Origin: Yponomeuta sedellus
Lineage: Eukaryota; Arthropoda; Insecta; Lepidoptera; Yponomeutidae
Direction: 5' to 3'
NCBI GenBank assembly: GCA_934045075.1
Contig: OW203725.1
Location: 18,559,497 to 18,623,496 of the forward strand
Length of the DNA: 64,000 nt
The position numbers and the translations under genes were made by a program. Shown piece after piece: positions 30,231 to 39,799 of the stretch (the first letter of the stretch is position 1; each line of letters begins with the position of its first letter). A model generated the notes under the pieces. That model worked only from the letters and a program-made list of their open reading frames with translations, was not told the origin of the DNA and made no database searches.

Positions 30231-30536
30231 GCGGCTTTCGACGTCTGAATTGCTTCTGAAGTGTTAAAAAATTATTTAGATATGATTAGATACCTTTAAA
30301 CAACATAACATCATTGCTGTTTCTATACATATTTTGCACATTCTTCTAAGACTAGGAGTCTCTCTTACAAATATAGGTAGGGAGCTCTTTATTGCACGTC
30401 CAGAAAGAAATACGATTATCGTTTCTTAAATCAAAAACTTAGTTTCTCTTACACTAACGATCTTATTTAAAAATGCACGATTCTTCAAAACACTCTTCCG
30501 AGGCAGTTTAGCCTGTGATAACGTCGTGCAGCGGTG

Positions 30537-30905
30537 GTAAGTATCTCAGTGGGTAGAACAACGGACTAAACAAGAGACCCAGGTTCGCTCCCCAGTGCGG
30601 GCATGTAATTTATTTTCAAAGTTACGTACATTTGCGAATTTTTAGTTGTAATACAACACGCTAACTATGAAGAAAAACATCGTGAGAAAACCCGCGGCTT
30701 GGTTGGTTCCGCACGCATTGACTTGTCTTTCCTGTGGGCTAGGCCGACTAAGCTGTCAGGATTGTATCGGTGCTGGGCAAGCCTACATCATCTAAAAACC
30801 GTTTCCCAGGTACTACAGCATCCGAGTGGTCCCTTCACCCATCTAGTGTGAGTAAAGGTGCCACTGGACGCTGCATAAATCATCTCATTACGTAGATGCG
30901 AAGGC
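30537..30905 (+). mobile_element. tRNA-derived SINE, family F, full copy
   Basis: The head is tRNA-like (GTATCTCAGTGGGTAGA, A box; CAGGTTCGCTCCCCAGT, degraded B box). The body contains ACATCGTGAGAAAACCCGCGG and AGCTGTCAGGATTGTATCGG. The conserved end has AGTGGTCCCTTCACCCATCT and CACTGGACGCTGCATAAATC. The 3' end is also seen at 42900-43145 and 59098-59247. Confidence 0.75.
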
Positions 30906-30949
30906 CAAAGTAACGTCGTTTCTTTTAAAAATCTCCACATCAGACTATT

Positions 30950-31318
30950 TTAATTGGCGTTTATCGAGCTATGCTCGGAGTTTCTCAGAAGGATAGGATT
31001 CGCAACGAATTCATACGACATAGAACCAAAGTTATCGACATAGCTCAGAGAATCAGCAAGCTGAAGTGGCAGTGGGCTGGCCATATCTCGCGAAGAACCG
31101 ACAATCGTTGGAGTTAACGTGTTCTTGAGTGGAGACCGCGACACGGCAAACGTAGTGTAGGACGCCCTCCGACCAGGTGGGATGACGATCTGCGAAAAAC
31201 TGCCGGCAGATGCTGGATGCGGCAAGCTGAAGACAGGGCGCTATGGCGCTCATTAGGGGAGGGCTATGTCCAGCAGTGGACTACATAATATAGCCTGAAG
31301 AAGAAGAAGAAGAAGAGT
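30950..31318 (+). pseudogene. LINE ORF2 C-terminal copy with (GAA)n tail
   Basis: The frame starting near 30955 encodes V-Y-R-A-M-L-G-V-S-Q-K-D-R-I-R-N-E, then KLKWQWAGHISRRTDNRW, then a single in-frame TAA (AAA in the sister at 27634). After it come the GRPPTRWDDDLRKTAGRCWM and RALWRSLGEGYVQQWTT blocks, then a stop. This is the C-terminus of a non-LTR ORF2. The 3' UTR is short (ATATAGCCTGAAGAAG) and ends in a (GAA)n run. It is 5'-truncated, inactive and recent. The minus-strand frames over it are shadows. Confidence 0.85.
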
Positions 31319-31332
31319 GTTTTAAGGAATCC

Positions 31333-31405
31333 TGTTTTACCCGACTGTGGTGGAGCCAAAAGAAGTGTAATGTGTTTGGCTCGTTTATACGTATGTCCGA
31401 TTTTA
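31333..31405 (+). repeat. Dispersed repeat (as 16957-17050)
   Basis: ACCCGACTGTGGTGGAGCC and GTGTTTGGCTCG..ATGTCCGATTT match the earlier copy in order. Short, no ORF. Confidence 0.5.
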
Positions 31406-31659
31406 TGTTATTTCACAATTTCTTCACCTCACCAATGGTCGGATTTTGTAAATGTGACCTCAATCGATTTGCCGTGTTTGCACGAGTGGCTATATTTTTG
31501 TACGAACGTTGACCGATTGATGACTGTTAACAGTAGATTAGATTGTCAGTGTGCGAGAAACTGGACGTTAGATAAACAGTGTTGATCTCGAGCAGCTTTA
31601 AAATATAAATTACCTCCCCACGCTAGTTAACAATTTCTCAAACCATTTCCAATACAGAT

Positions 31660-31965
31660 TAATTAAGACTGTAAATAACAGACTTTAATAACAAGAAGGG
31701 ACTTAAAGATTCCGGCTGCAAGACAAACTGGTCCGGCAGTGTGAAGGTAATTCTTGGCACGCGAGCCTCCGTAAACTGGTTCGATGCTGGCAGTGTGTGA
31801 AGCCAAATAAAATTAATATTCATAGCCGTTGTATTTATTGGCTTTCAATTAGTTTAATCTTAATGGAGCATTAACATATGCCAGGGCGACGGGGAGTCGA
31901 GAGGTTGGAGACATTAGAGATGGCTAGCTAGTCTACACGAGGCTTTGTGGGTGCTCGGAGCCATG
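31660..31965. other. Unique block
   Basis: Moderate GC, no repeat family and no coding signal. Possible conserved non-coding DNA. Confidence 0.3.
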
Positions 31966-31970
31966 CGAGC

Positions 31971-32185
31971 GAAGTTATCAAGCTCCCTATAAGGCCTCTG
32001 ACGTGGCTTAACGACTGCCATTACATGACAGCCGACACCAACGGCTTAGCGTGCCTTTGCGAAGAACGGAAGCGCTCGGAAAAATATCACTAGCGGTAGT
32101 TACGGGGCGGTCGCACGCGCCTGTTGTTGCTTAACCCAAGTGATTGATTCCAATCACTCGGTTCCACTAGGCCACGGGCGTTACG
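31971..32185 (-). mobile_element. 5S rRNA-derived SINE, copy d (3' part missing)
   Basis: The minus-strand body and head are present: AAGTTATCAAG..CCTATAAGGCCTCTGACG, CTTAACGACTGCCATTAC, the 5S-like part (truncated around box C) and GCGCCTGTTGTTGCTTAACC. The 3' end with the CAGCAGTGGGG motif is absent. Confidence 0.85.
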
Positions 32186-32234
32186 AGCTCGGATCTAAAA
32201 TAGGAAAATGTTATTTCTTAACGACTCGCGATAC

Positions 32235-32330
32235 ATAGTTATTTATTAAACGGGTTTAATCGCGATTATTTATCGACATTCCCGAATTATAATAAATAAT
32301 AGCGATCAGACCCGATTAATATATAACTAG
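32235..32330. mobile_element. MITE M3, short derivative
   Basis: GTTATTTATTAAACGGGTTT and ..ATTAATATATAACT form the two ends. The middle is reduced to about 25 bp. It is an internally deleted copy of 23975-24270. Confidence 0.7.
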
Positions 32331-32411
32331 AGAAAAATATCTTTGGTGGGCGGCTTGTGTCAATATGCTGGATAAGTAAGTACTCGCCCTGATGCCGAAG
32401 TAAGATGCCCT

Positions 32412-32525
32412 GAAATACCCTGAAGGTAACCAGGTAAGAACTTCGCAAACATGGAAATGCACCCATTTGTACCTACATATCTAGTATTGCGGCCTCCAGT
32501 GGGAATCAAACCCACGGCCTTTGAT
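32412..32525 (-). mobile_element. tRNA-derived SINE, family B fragment
   Basis: GGTTTGATTCCCACTGG (B-box-like) and CATGTTTGCGAAGTTC on the minus strand identify family B. The A-box end is missing. Confidence 0.65.
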
Positions 32526-32529
32526 ACTC

Positions 32530-33415
32530 AAGCGTGATTTCGTTTATAGAATAATTAATATGTATCCAGGATAATAGCCGATTAATCAGTCATTTTACAA
32601 AAATTAAGCAAATTGCTATTTAAAAAAATTTAGAATGATAATTTTTTGACCTTTTGACTAATGTGGTTTAGCCCGTCGATCCTAGGATTTATCTATGGGG
32701 ACCTTTTTAAAAGTGATGGCGCAATATGTTTCTAAACATTTTTTTCTGGATAGAGCTTACCACTAGATAAACAGATAGATAGTGCTGCGAGATGGCGTTG
32801 TCGCAAGTCGACCTTAATAGTAATGACCTCTTTGTCATTTCCTATCCGTTCAGGTTTGTGGGTTTGGGAAAGTAAACGAACTATCCTTGAAAAATCTTAG
32901 CCTTTATTTGGGCGACTGACAACCCAGTCATACAATGTATCTATGGAGAGCTCTGCAAGTGTCATGGTGCAAACGTTTTGGCAAAACCTACCCTTGGATA
33001 AACAGATAGATAGTCCTGACAGATGGCGTAGAAGCAAGCCGACCTTAATGGCAAAGACCGGCAAAGAAAGATTTTGTTTACTTCAAGGACCTCTAGGTCT
33101 ATTAACATGTAATAATAATAATAATACGTACTCACACAGGAATCTATACAGTCTGCAGTCATAATTTCTACAACTGATTTCAATATTCTGTTTGCTTGAT
33201 TTTTGTATTTCATAAATAAGTATGATTCATTTTATTATCATTTTTCTCTTTGGAGTTTGTAATCGGCCTACGAATAATAATATTTATAGCAGTGTTAATA
33301 TTAATTAACTAGAGCGGTGGGGTTTGTAAATAAATAAAATAAAAAATAAATAAAAATACTTTCGCCCGGACAAATAAATGTAAGTATTTCAAATTTTCAA
33401 TTGATTTGACCTCTC
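32530..33415. other. Unassigned sequence with an internal near-repeat
   Basis: The text around 32755-32815 (ACTAGATAAACAGATAGATAG, GATGGCGTTG) recurs in altered form at 32990-33050, and CTATGGGGACC..AAGTGATGG at 32693 resembles 32939-32965. This indicates a diverged direct duplication of about 240 bp offset. No coding function is recognised. Confidence 0.4.
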
Positions 33416-33417
33416 AA

Positions 33418-33500
33418 TCCTTTTTGTACTCTTAGGTTAAGAAATATCTGTGTAATTTCCTTTTTAAGTACAATAAAGTGTTCTCTATCTATCTATAGGT
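33418..33500 (+). repeat. LINE 3' tail
   Basis: GGTTAAGAAATATCTGTGTAA, TACAATAAAGTGTTC and (TCTA)n. It matches 3650-3720. Confidence 0.7.
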
Positions 33501-33525
33501 ATATCCTTTCCTAGCATATCGGGGG

Positions 33526-34086
33526 AGTCTCTAAAATGCATAGTTGTTCAATAGAGTCATATTAGTCCGGTAATAGTCGTTTCATTCACACTATCGGGAG
33601 TCTAGTAACCAATCGCATTGCAATGGTATACCCGTGCTACTTAACTCGGCGCCTCTCGCGATTCCACCTTCCTCGCGAGAGGTGCCTATTTAATTTGCGC
33701 GGGTTATAATGACATGAATGACATTGTACTGCTATTTCTTTGTAGAGTACCGAATTGAGGCAAATATCAACCATTGTCGTGCTTATTTCATTCTATTGAA
33801 AAACTATATATGACGACCTCGGTGGCGCAGCGGTTTGGCACGCTGACTGTAAAGCCGAAGGTCTCGGCTTCGATCCCCGGCCGGGTCAAACTAGGAAACA
33901 GACTTTTCTAGTTTGTCTCGGGTCTTGGACGTTATCTATGTATTTATTGTATTAAATCTATCGTCGAGTTAGCACATATAAAACAAGTCATTTAGTTGTA
34001 CTTAGTATAGGGCTAACGAGATCTGTGTAATATGTCTATGTATATTTATTTATTATTTATGTAAGTGTTAGACTCTAGGGCCTGGT
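33526..34086. mobile_element. Element X, copy 1, split by a family D SINE
   Basis: The segment from GAGTCTCTAAAATGCATAG to GACTCTAGGGCCTGGTC closely matches 51983-52375. The D SINE (33812-34060) lies between AAAAACTATA and AAGTGTTAGACTC here. In copy 2 the two flanks are contiguous. The ends are weakly inverted (GAGTCT..AAA against ..AGACTC). There is no ORF. Confidence 0.75.
33812..34060 (+). mobile_element. tRNA-derived SINE, family D, full copy
   Basis: tRNA-like head with GGTGGCGCAGCGGTTTGGCA (A box) and CTCGGCTTCGATCCCCGGCC (B box). The body has GTCTCGGGTCTTGGACG, ATCGTCGAGTTAGCAC and GGGCTAACGAGATCTGTG. The 3' end is a (TTTA) type tail. Partial copies are at 20588-20702 and 49401-49590. 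Confidence 0.85.
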
Positions 34087-34189
34087 CAGTCGGTTTGTGA
34101 AAGTAAACGTACTCCGCTTGGCCGACCTAAGCCCTCATTTGGGCGACTCCAGAATGATTAACACATCACTCAAACAGTATTTCGAGAAA

Positions 34190-34599
34190 ACCGACACAAA
34201 TGGCTGATGTACCTGACTCGAGGGCAACGCTGGCTGGTCCCGGCCCAGCCGATGACCTCAGCCAACCGGTTCCGCCGCCCCGCGCGCCCGCCCCCCGCGT
34301 GCGAGACGTTTCATTACGTTATTATTATATTAAATGCTATAATACACATTGTAGGCATTAGTCGAGGAACGTCGTCCCGAGAAAGGATAATGTATGGCCC
34401 GCCGACTCGGACTGCTTTTATTTGTGATTTGCTGTGCGCGGCTTATAGCCTCCCTAACGATGGATGATTCTATAAAGTTGTGCTTTATGAACATTCTGAC
34501 TGCGGCCCGCACAAGTTATCTAGTACAAAGTCCGCAGTTAGATCTGGGCGAATCGAATAGTTGGACTACGAGTATTTTCCTGAATGTTTATACATTTTA
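34190..34599. other. GC-rich unique block with overlapping short frames
   Basis: CCGCCCCGCGCGCCCGCC near 34273 is strongly GC-rich. Three overlapping frames of 60-86 codons are open but have no motif, splice pattern or start context that I trust. Candidate regulatory or first-exon-like sequence, unproven. Confidence 0.25.
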
Positions 34600-34860
34600 A
34601 CCGGCTTCGCACTCGCGAGGTCGGGGGTTCAAATCTTAGCTTGTACTATTAACTTTTGTGTTCTAAGCTACGTATATTTGTGAAGTTATATTATCAATAC
34701 CACTCGATAACGTGCTGAGGAAACACGCCATGCGGAAATCTGGGTATCAGACGAGTCCACATACCTCAGCGCTTGAAATTTCCTATCCGAGGTTGGCACG
34801 CGTGGTTACCATACTCTCTCTCCGAGAGAGTGGGACGTATGTAAGCTACATAAAAATACG
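34600..34860 (+). mobile_element. tRNA-derived SINE, family E copy
   Basis: The degraded head has GAGGTCGGGGGTTCAAATC (B-box-like). Then come the ..CGTGCTGAGGAAACACGCC region, CAGCGCTTGAAATTTCC, TTGGCACGCGTGGTTACC, the (CT)n run and GTGGGACGTATGTAAGCTAC, ending in an A-rich stretch. Confidence 0.75.
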
Positions 34861-34934
34861 CATAGGGTTTTTTTTTACTACAATTGGTACCTATTAAAAA
34901 GTAAGTAAAAACATTTATTTTCAGTTAAAGTGTA

Positions 34935-35270
34935 GTGAAGCGCTCGTGGCCTAGGCGAACCGAGTGATTGGAATCAATCACTTGAGTTAAGCAACAACAG
35001 GCGCGGTCAGGTGCAGGGTGGGTGACCGTCCCGAGCGCTTCCGTGCTTCGCAAAGCACGTTAAGCCGTTGGTGCCGGCTGTCATGCAATGGCAGTCGTTA
35101 AGCCAAGTCAGAGGCCTTATGGGCGGCTTGATAACTTCTGACAGTAAGGCCCGCCACTGTCTTACAATCCTCCACCAATCCGGACTTGGCCCCGTGGTGG
35201 AGTATGGCCTAACCTTCCTGCGATGAGAGACCCGTGCCCCAGCAGTGGGGACATACAAGGGTTGATAACG
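34935..35270 (+). mobile_element. 5S rRNA-derived SINE, subfamily 1 (copy e)
   Basis: 336 bp, probable 8-bp TSD AAAGTGTA (34927-34934 and 35271-35278). Box A GTTAAGCAAC starts at 34986 and box C (GGGTGGGTGACCG) at 35017. About 25-30 bp after box C are deleted, joining CCGTCC to GAGCGCTTCCG. The 3' end CCCCAGCAGTGGGGAC and GTTGATAACG are intact. Confidence 0.9.
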
Positions 35271-35284
35271 AAAGTGTATTACTG

Positions 35285-35735
35285 CTGTGAACAGGAAGGT
35301 TGCTTATCTTAAAACTTAAAATGTACATAAATCTGCGATCGACATTGGCTCCCGCACTAGGTACAACCTGTCTCGAGGGGACCTGATTAAACCCAGAATC
35401 TTAAAAAGGTACATTTTCTCTGTTCTGTTATTTTCTTGGTGTAGATAATTTGGTGACATTGACTTGGATAGTATTAAGCAAGGATTTTAGCCAAAACCAG
35501 CCGTGAGCCTGGTATTTGGGTATTTGCGTCACTTTCCATAGAATATAAAGTGTAACATCAAAGCGTAGGCTCCATTATGTTTCCGAGGCTTATCCACTCT
35601 GTGTCGGGGCGGGAACCACTGCTCCGGCCGCTCGATCGTAATTTGATTTGGCACTAAACCGATTCTTCGGCGCTTTCGGTCCGGTGCTATATCGGTCCAT
35701 TTAGTGGCCACAAAGAGGTTACGACAGAAGTATGG
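35285..35735. other. Unassigned, partly GC-rich unique sequence
   Basis: 35560-35710 is moderately GC-rich and non-repetitive (GGGGCGGGAACCACTGCTCC). No coding signal that I trust. Confidence 0.3.
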
Positions 35736-35789
35736 GCTCAGTATGAGTGACAGTTATAGTAGCCAGCTGATTGATAGGGAACACTTTGT

Positions 35790-36041
35790 CTATAATGTAA
35801 AAATGAATCGCTGAATGTGTGGGTAAGCGAGCAAATCTCGAGAGCAGCTGAACCGATTTCACAAATTTTATTAATAGAATATTCCTTGATGTACGAGGAT
35901 GGTTCTTCGTCGTTCGTTATCAACCCTTGTATGTCCCCACTGCTGGGGCACGGGTCTCTGGAGGACGGTTCTTACGGAAAAAAAATAAAAACAATTATAG
36001 AATCGACTGTTAGGCGGTACGAAGTTCGCTGGGTCACCTAG
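35790..36041 (+). mobile_element. Helitron-like 3' end with an inserted SINE fragment
   Basis: The sequence ends GCGGTACGAAGTTCGC, a short hairpin, then TGGGTCACCTAG followed by T. A hairpin followed by CTAG at the 3' end is the Helitron signature. The body (AGAGCAGCTGAACCGATTTC) is a common companion of such ends in Lepidoptera. A 53-bp 5S-derived SINE fragment interrupts it at 35908-35960. Confidence 0.6.
35908..35960 (-). mobile_element. 5S-derived SINE 3'-end fragment (copy f)
   Basis: Only the last ~53 bp of the SINE (GTTATCAACCC.., CCCCACTGCTGGGGCACGGG) inserted, flanked by a 13-bp TSD with one mismatch (GAGGA[T/C]GGTTCTT at 35895-35907 and 35961-35973). It is an extreme 5' truncation. 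Confidence 0.85.
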
Positions 36042-36079
36042 TTACTCGTATATATAAAAGTGGACATTATACAGATATT

Positions 36080-36195
36080 TCTTTACCTAAGAGTACACGG
36101 GCCGTGCCTTATCACGAAAAGTGATCTCGGATTTGATCTGAGTTTATATTTTAGGTTAAGAAACATCGGTGTAATTCCCTTTTTATCTTTTTATT
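36080..36195 (+). repeat. LINE 3' tail, diverged
   Basis: CCTTATCACGAAAAGTGATC, TTAGGTTAAGAAACATCGG and GTGTAATTCCC match the tail at 3620-3690. The terminal simple repeat is lost. Confidence 0.55.
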
Positions 36196-36309
36196 GTCAA
36201 TCTTTATAATTTCACCTGCGTCCAACAATGGACCGATACCGGCTGTATGATGATGATGACAATATTTTCACCCGTGACGTTATCGACTTGGTTTTCGCCC
36301 TAATTAGCC

Positions 36310-36618
36310 CCAAGCTCGCTTCGATCTAACCTCTCCCCGATCTAAGCTCGCCTCAATCTAATCTCGCCTCGATCTAAGCTCGCCTCGATGTAAGCTGACC
36401 TCGATATAATCTCGCCTCCGTCTAAGCTCGCCTCCATCTAAACTCGCCTCGATCTAATCTCGCCTTAATCTAAGCTCGCCTCCATTTAATCTCGCCTTGA
36501 TCTAAGCTCGCCTTGATCTAATCTCGCCTCGATCTAAGCTCGCCTGGATCTAAGCTCGCCTCGATCTAAGCTTGCCTCGATCTAAGCTCGCCTCGATTTA
36601 AGCTCGCGTCGATCCATC
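36310..36618. repeat. 16-bp minisatellite
   Basis: About 19 tandem units of TCGCCTCGATCTAAGC with point variants (CGATCTAATC, CCATTTAATC and so on). The array is imperfect but the period is constant. 16 bp does not preserve a reading frame. Confidence 0.92.
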
Positions 36619-36619
36619 C

Positions 36620-36942
36620 GACAGTATTACAACTAAGAAACCCGGATGTCATTTATTAAAATTATATGTTTAATAATTAAAAAGTGAAGCCGGGTTTTCA
36701 CGATCTTAGTACACTTGGAACGTGTGACCTATCTTAGTTAGTAACGGCCATATTTATAAAAACACGATTTTTATAAATGTCTCTAATTTTAATTTGTGGT
36801 AGCGTCCTTGCCATGTAAAATCTGCACCACAGATTACTTTAATCGATGTTTATTAAGTGATTTAATAATAAATATCCGTAAGATGCTACTCGTATCATGT
36901 TTATCGGCGATCTTGGTAAACTGCGAAAAAAAACCTATTATT
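36620..36942. other. Unassigned AT-rich sequence
   Basis: No gene and no repeat that I can name. Confidence 0.35.
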
Positions 36943-36945
36943 TTG

Positions 36946-37043
36946 AAAAACCTATTTAGAGGCTAAAAATTTCACCCATGCCGGGATTCGAACCCGCAAC
37001 CTCTGGCTATCCGTACCAGCGCTCTACCAATTGAGCTCAATGG
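36946..37043 (-). mobile_element. Family A fragment (copy A5)
   Basis: It holds the 3' inverted block, AAACCTATTTAGAGGC, and the tRNA-like core on the minus strand. It stops within the acceptor-stem end (..GAGCTCAATGG), so the head is missing. Confidence 0.8.
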
Positions 37044-37044
37044 T

Positions 37045-37710
37045 CTTCAAAACTTTAAAAAAAAACATGAAAAAAAACATGGCACTGCTGTTTTTTTTTC
37101 AAAATTTGTTTTTTTTTCAGAAAAGGTGTTATTCATTAAATGATGGAATAAAACATAAAATGTTATCGTTTTTCATAAACAAAACACCACCCACACGACG
37201 AAGTCTCGCAAAACAGCAAAATTACCAAGCAATATAGTCAATATTCTAATGACCATAAAAACTCTACCGGAGACACTCGAACGATGTCTCTCGACTATCC
37301 GAGCATGTACGGTTACTTTCGCGCGCAATTTATTGGTAATACTGATTACAGTGGAGGAAAGTAGACCTTGACTTCAAGATATCATACAACAAACATGGAA
37401 AATTATATAAGACCTTACTTACTTAAAATCTTGGATAAGGGAACGTAACAGAGAAAGTAATCTTCGAATATGACACCTATATTCCTACAAATAAAGAGCT
37501 TTGTATTGTCCTTGACTACTTTGACCTCTTCTTCGGAGGTCGAAGAAGAGGTCACGGTCGTTCATACCATCGGTCAGAGTCAGATTTATATCTAAGAGTG
37601 GAGAGAAGAAACTATGAAAAAAAACGTTCCCCTGAAAAAAAACCGTTTTTTTTTCACGTTTTTTTTCAAGGTTTTTTTTCACTTCAGAAAAAAACCGTTT
37701 TTTTACATCA
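37045..37710. repeat. Region bounded by clusters of 8-9-base A and T tracts
   Basis: 37055-37130 has runs such as CATGAAAAAAAACATGG and GTTTTTTTTTCAGAAAAG. 37615-37705 has GAAAAAAAACG, CCGTTTTTTTTTCACG and GGTTTTTTTTCAC. The tracts are mostly eight or nine bases, bordered by G or C on both sides, in both orientations. Between the clusters is ordinary AT-rich DNA. Possibly the inverted ends of an unknown element. Confidence 0.4.
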
Positions 37711-37859
37711 CTACTAGAAACTGACGCAAAAACCCGAATTCACTAAGAAGTGCGTATACCACAATCCGAGTGAACTATAGTTTTAATTACCAAGATGAAT
37801 GACTTGTTTGGCTGAGTGTAGGTACTAATATCGAATAAATGCGGCTTAACAGGTGGGCC

Positions 37860-38222
37860 TATACTTAGTCATAGTTAGTTAGACCAGAGATTTCCGCACT
37901 TATCCTTATGGTTGAGTTATTGTACCTAACAAGGTCTGCGGTGTGTGAACACCTGTCACTCCGGTTTTCTCACGATGTTTTCCTTCACAGTTAGCGAGGT
38001 GGTATTGTTACTTATTATTCCCTCCATTGTACCAATTGTACTAAAGTATATTTGTAAATGTTTTGTACAAAAAAGAATATTCCTATCTTATCTATTGTTA
38101 TGTAGCATACACGTCCCACTACTGGGCACAGGCCTTCTCTCAGCGAGAGAGAGAGAGAGAGTATATAGGCTTAATCACCACGCGAAGCCATCGATAAAAG
38201 CAATTTCCTTCAGACAACCTTA
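37860..38222 (-). mobile_element. SINE, family E, split copy
   Basis: 37870-38010 carries the middle of the family (GCACTTATCCTTATGG.., TTTTCTCACGATG, TTTTCCTTCACAGTTAGCG). 38098-38222 carries the 3' end (CGTCCCACTACTGGGCACAGG, a (GA)n run, ACCACGCG). About 80 bp ending in a TACAAAAAAGAATATTCC-like LINE tail separates them. Confidence 0.6.
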
Positions 38223-38229
38223 CGATGGA

Positions 38230-38600
38230 AAGTTGTTGAAAGAAATTAGAAAGTAAATTATAAGTTGCATTATAATAGTGAAACCTCTAATTTGTACATA
38301 AAAACGGGTCCCCTTTGCAATTTCAGCGTACTTCTGTAGGGTTTATTCGCTGCTGCATCGGTCCATTTCTCAGCTCAGGTCAATTCAGGCCCATACCTTT
38401 GCTCGGACCGAGGCCGCAGCTCAAAGGGGCATAGTTGCTGCTAAATTATTTTCGTACCCTTTAGGAGGCGCATAATTTTATATTTAAACGTCCCTTGAGC
38501 GGTTTTACGGCAATTTGCGGTCACCATTCGTTTTGTTTGTTTACTTTTGCCGTTAAAGTGGCAGTTTTGATCAAAGTATGGCTTTTGTGGTAACTGCGCT
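38230..38600. other. Unassigned sequence
   Basis: Moderate GC, no gene and no named repeat. Confidence 0.3.
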
Positions 38601-38604
38601 GTTG

Positions 38605-38718
38605 TGATACGAACAGCGATAGAACATCAACCTTTACACGCGTGCACTCTACGCACTTACGTTACGGCTGACTTTGCAACAAAAATTTTGAAGTTGACCC
38701 GCTGTTGATTGTACAGAC
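38605..38718. mobile_element. MITE M5, copy 2
   Basis: It contains CAACCTTTACACGCGTGCAC, the ..GACTTTGCAACAAAAATTTTG block and the CGCTGTTGATTGTACAGACG end. It matches 45230-45361 and the split copy at 21453-21963. Confidence 0.55.
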
Positions 38719-38781
38719 GAATTTTGAACAAGAAATTGATAAAGCCTTATTTATCATAACACAATATGTAGGTGTATAACA

Positions 38782-38935
38782 TAACCTCACGCCTGTATCG
38801 CAGAGGGGTAGTCATAGAGCAGGGGCTGCCACTTGCCACGATCCTGACATCTGATCACCTTCGCTTCATCAACGTTCATTAGTCGTTGCATGAACGCACG
38901 CCGGTTTCGGCTACTTTCTATCTTGCCGTTATGTA
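38782..38935 (-). pseudogene. LINE ORF2 C-terminal remnant
   Basis: It corresponds to the last ~50 codons and 3' end of the LINE at 54512-54822: ACGTTGATGAAGCGAAGGTG.., CAGGATCGTGGCAAGTGGC and GATACAGGCGTGAGGTTATG on the minus strand. Too short to be active. Confidence 0.7.
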
Positions 38936-39141
38936 GGTACATAATATTATAATAGGATAAAAAACAGTTATCTATAGTGTAAGGATTGGTGGATTGTTGG
39001 TGTGCGAGAAATAGAGGGATCTACTGCGGTTTCTACGCCACTTTTCGTGCCACTTTTTTTTATTACTGTAAAAAAATTCGTGTACTCTCAATTTACTTAC
39101 AATTAAGTTTTTAGTGACCACTGGTCACTACCACTAGTTTT

Positions 39142-39222
39142 GCAAGGCTCCACCAATCCGGACTTGGCCCCCGTGGTGGAGTATTGCCTACCTTCCTCAG
39201 AGAAGAGACCCATGCCCCTCGG
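39142..39222 (+). mobile_element. 5S-derived SINE 3' fragment (copy g)
   Basis: CTCCACCAATCCGGACTTGG.., TGGTGGAGTATTGCC and CCTTCCTCAGAGAAGAGACC identify the 3' third of subfamily 2. Confidence 0.75.
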
Positions 39223-39224
39223 TG

Positions 39225-39595
39225 ATATATTTTTGGATGCAGTACCCACATAATTTTATCATCTAAATTTAGAATAAGTGGCATGCTTATGTAATATCTC
39301 CGAATTAATAAATAAGTCTCAGGTTAGTGCAGAGCATGGATCTTTGCATCGCTGACTTTCAGCCGTCCCTGTTCTCATTACCTAAAACATAAAGTTTCTG
39401 TCTCTTAAGTTACAATGGAATGCTACCGTAACGGAGAATTATTTTTTTCTCTAAAATTCATAAAGGTCTTCTAGTCAAGTTAATTAGGTTCTTAGGCAGT
39501 GGATCAAGTGAGTTTTGTTAGGATTGTAGCAAGAGGTTTATGTCTGCCTACCCCATCAAGGTAGAGGCGTCAGTTTACGTATGTACGTACGTGAG
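39225..39595. other. Unassigned sequence
   Basis: No gene or named repeat. Confidence 0.3.
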
Positions 39596-39598
39596 ATT

Positions 39599-39790
39599 GA
39601 CGACCTCTGTGGCGTAGCAGTAGCGCATCTGCCTACCATGCAAGAGGTTCCGGGTTTATCCCGCTTGGAAACAAAAATAAACCCCAGGTCTTGGATGTTG
39701 ACATGTTTGTGATGTCGTTGTTTCTTGTTCCCACGACACAGGGTATCGTAGTGTGGGGCCAGAAGCAATGTATGTGCCTGTATGTAAATA
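39599..39790 (+). mobile_element. tRNA-derived SINE, family C copy
   Basis: A box TGGCGTAGCAGTAGCG, a damaged B box (CCGGGTTTATCCCGC), then GGTCTTGGATGTTGACATG, the CCCACGACACAGGGTATCG region and the GAAGCAATGTATGTGCCTG end. Confidence 0.85.
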
Positions 39791-39799
39791 TAAAAAAAA

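Noticed and set aside
36310..36618. CRISPR-like array
   Set aside because: A 16-bp period with no spacers; it is a minisatellite.
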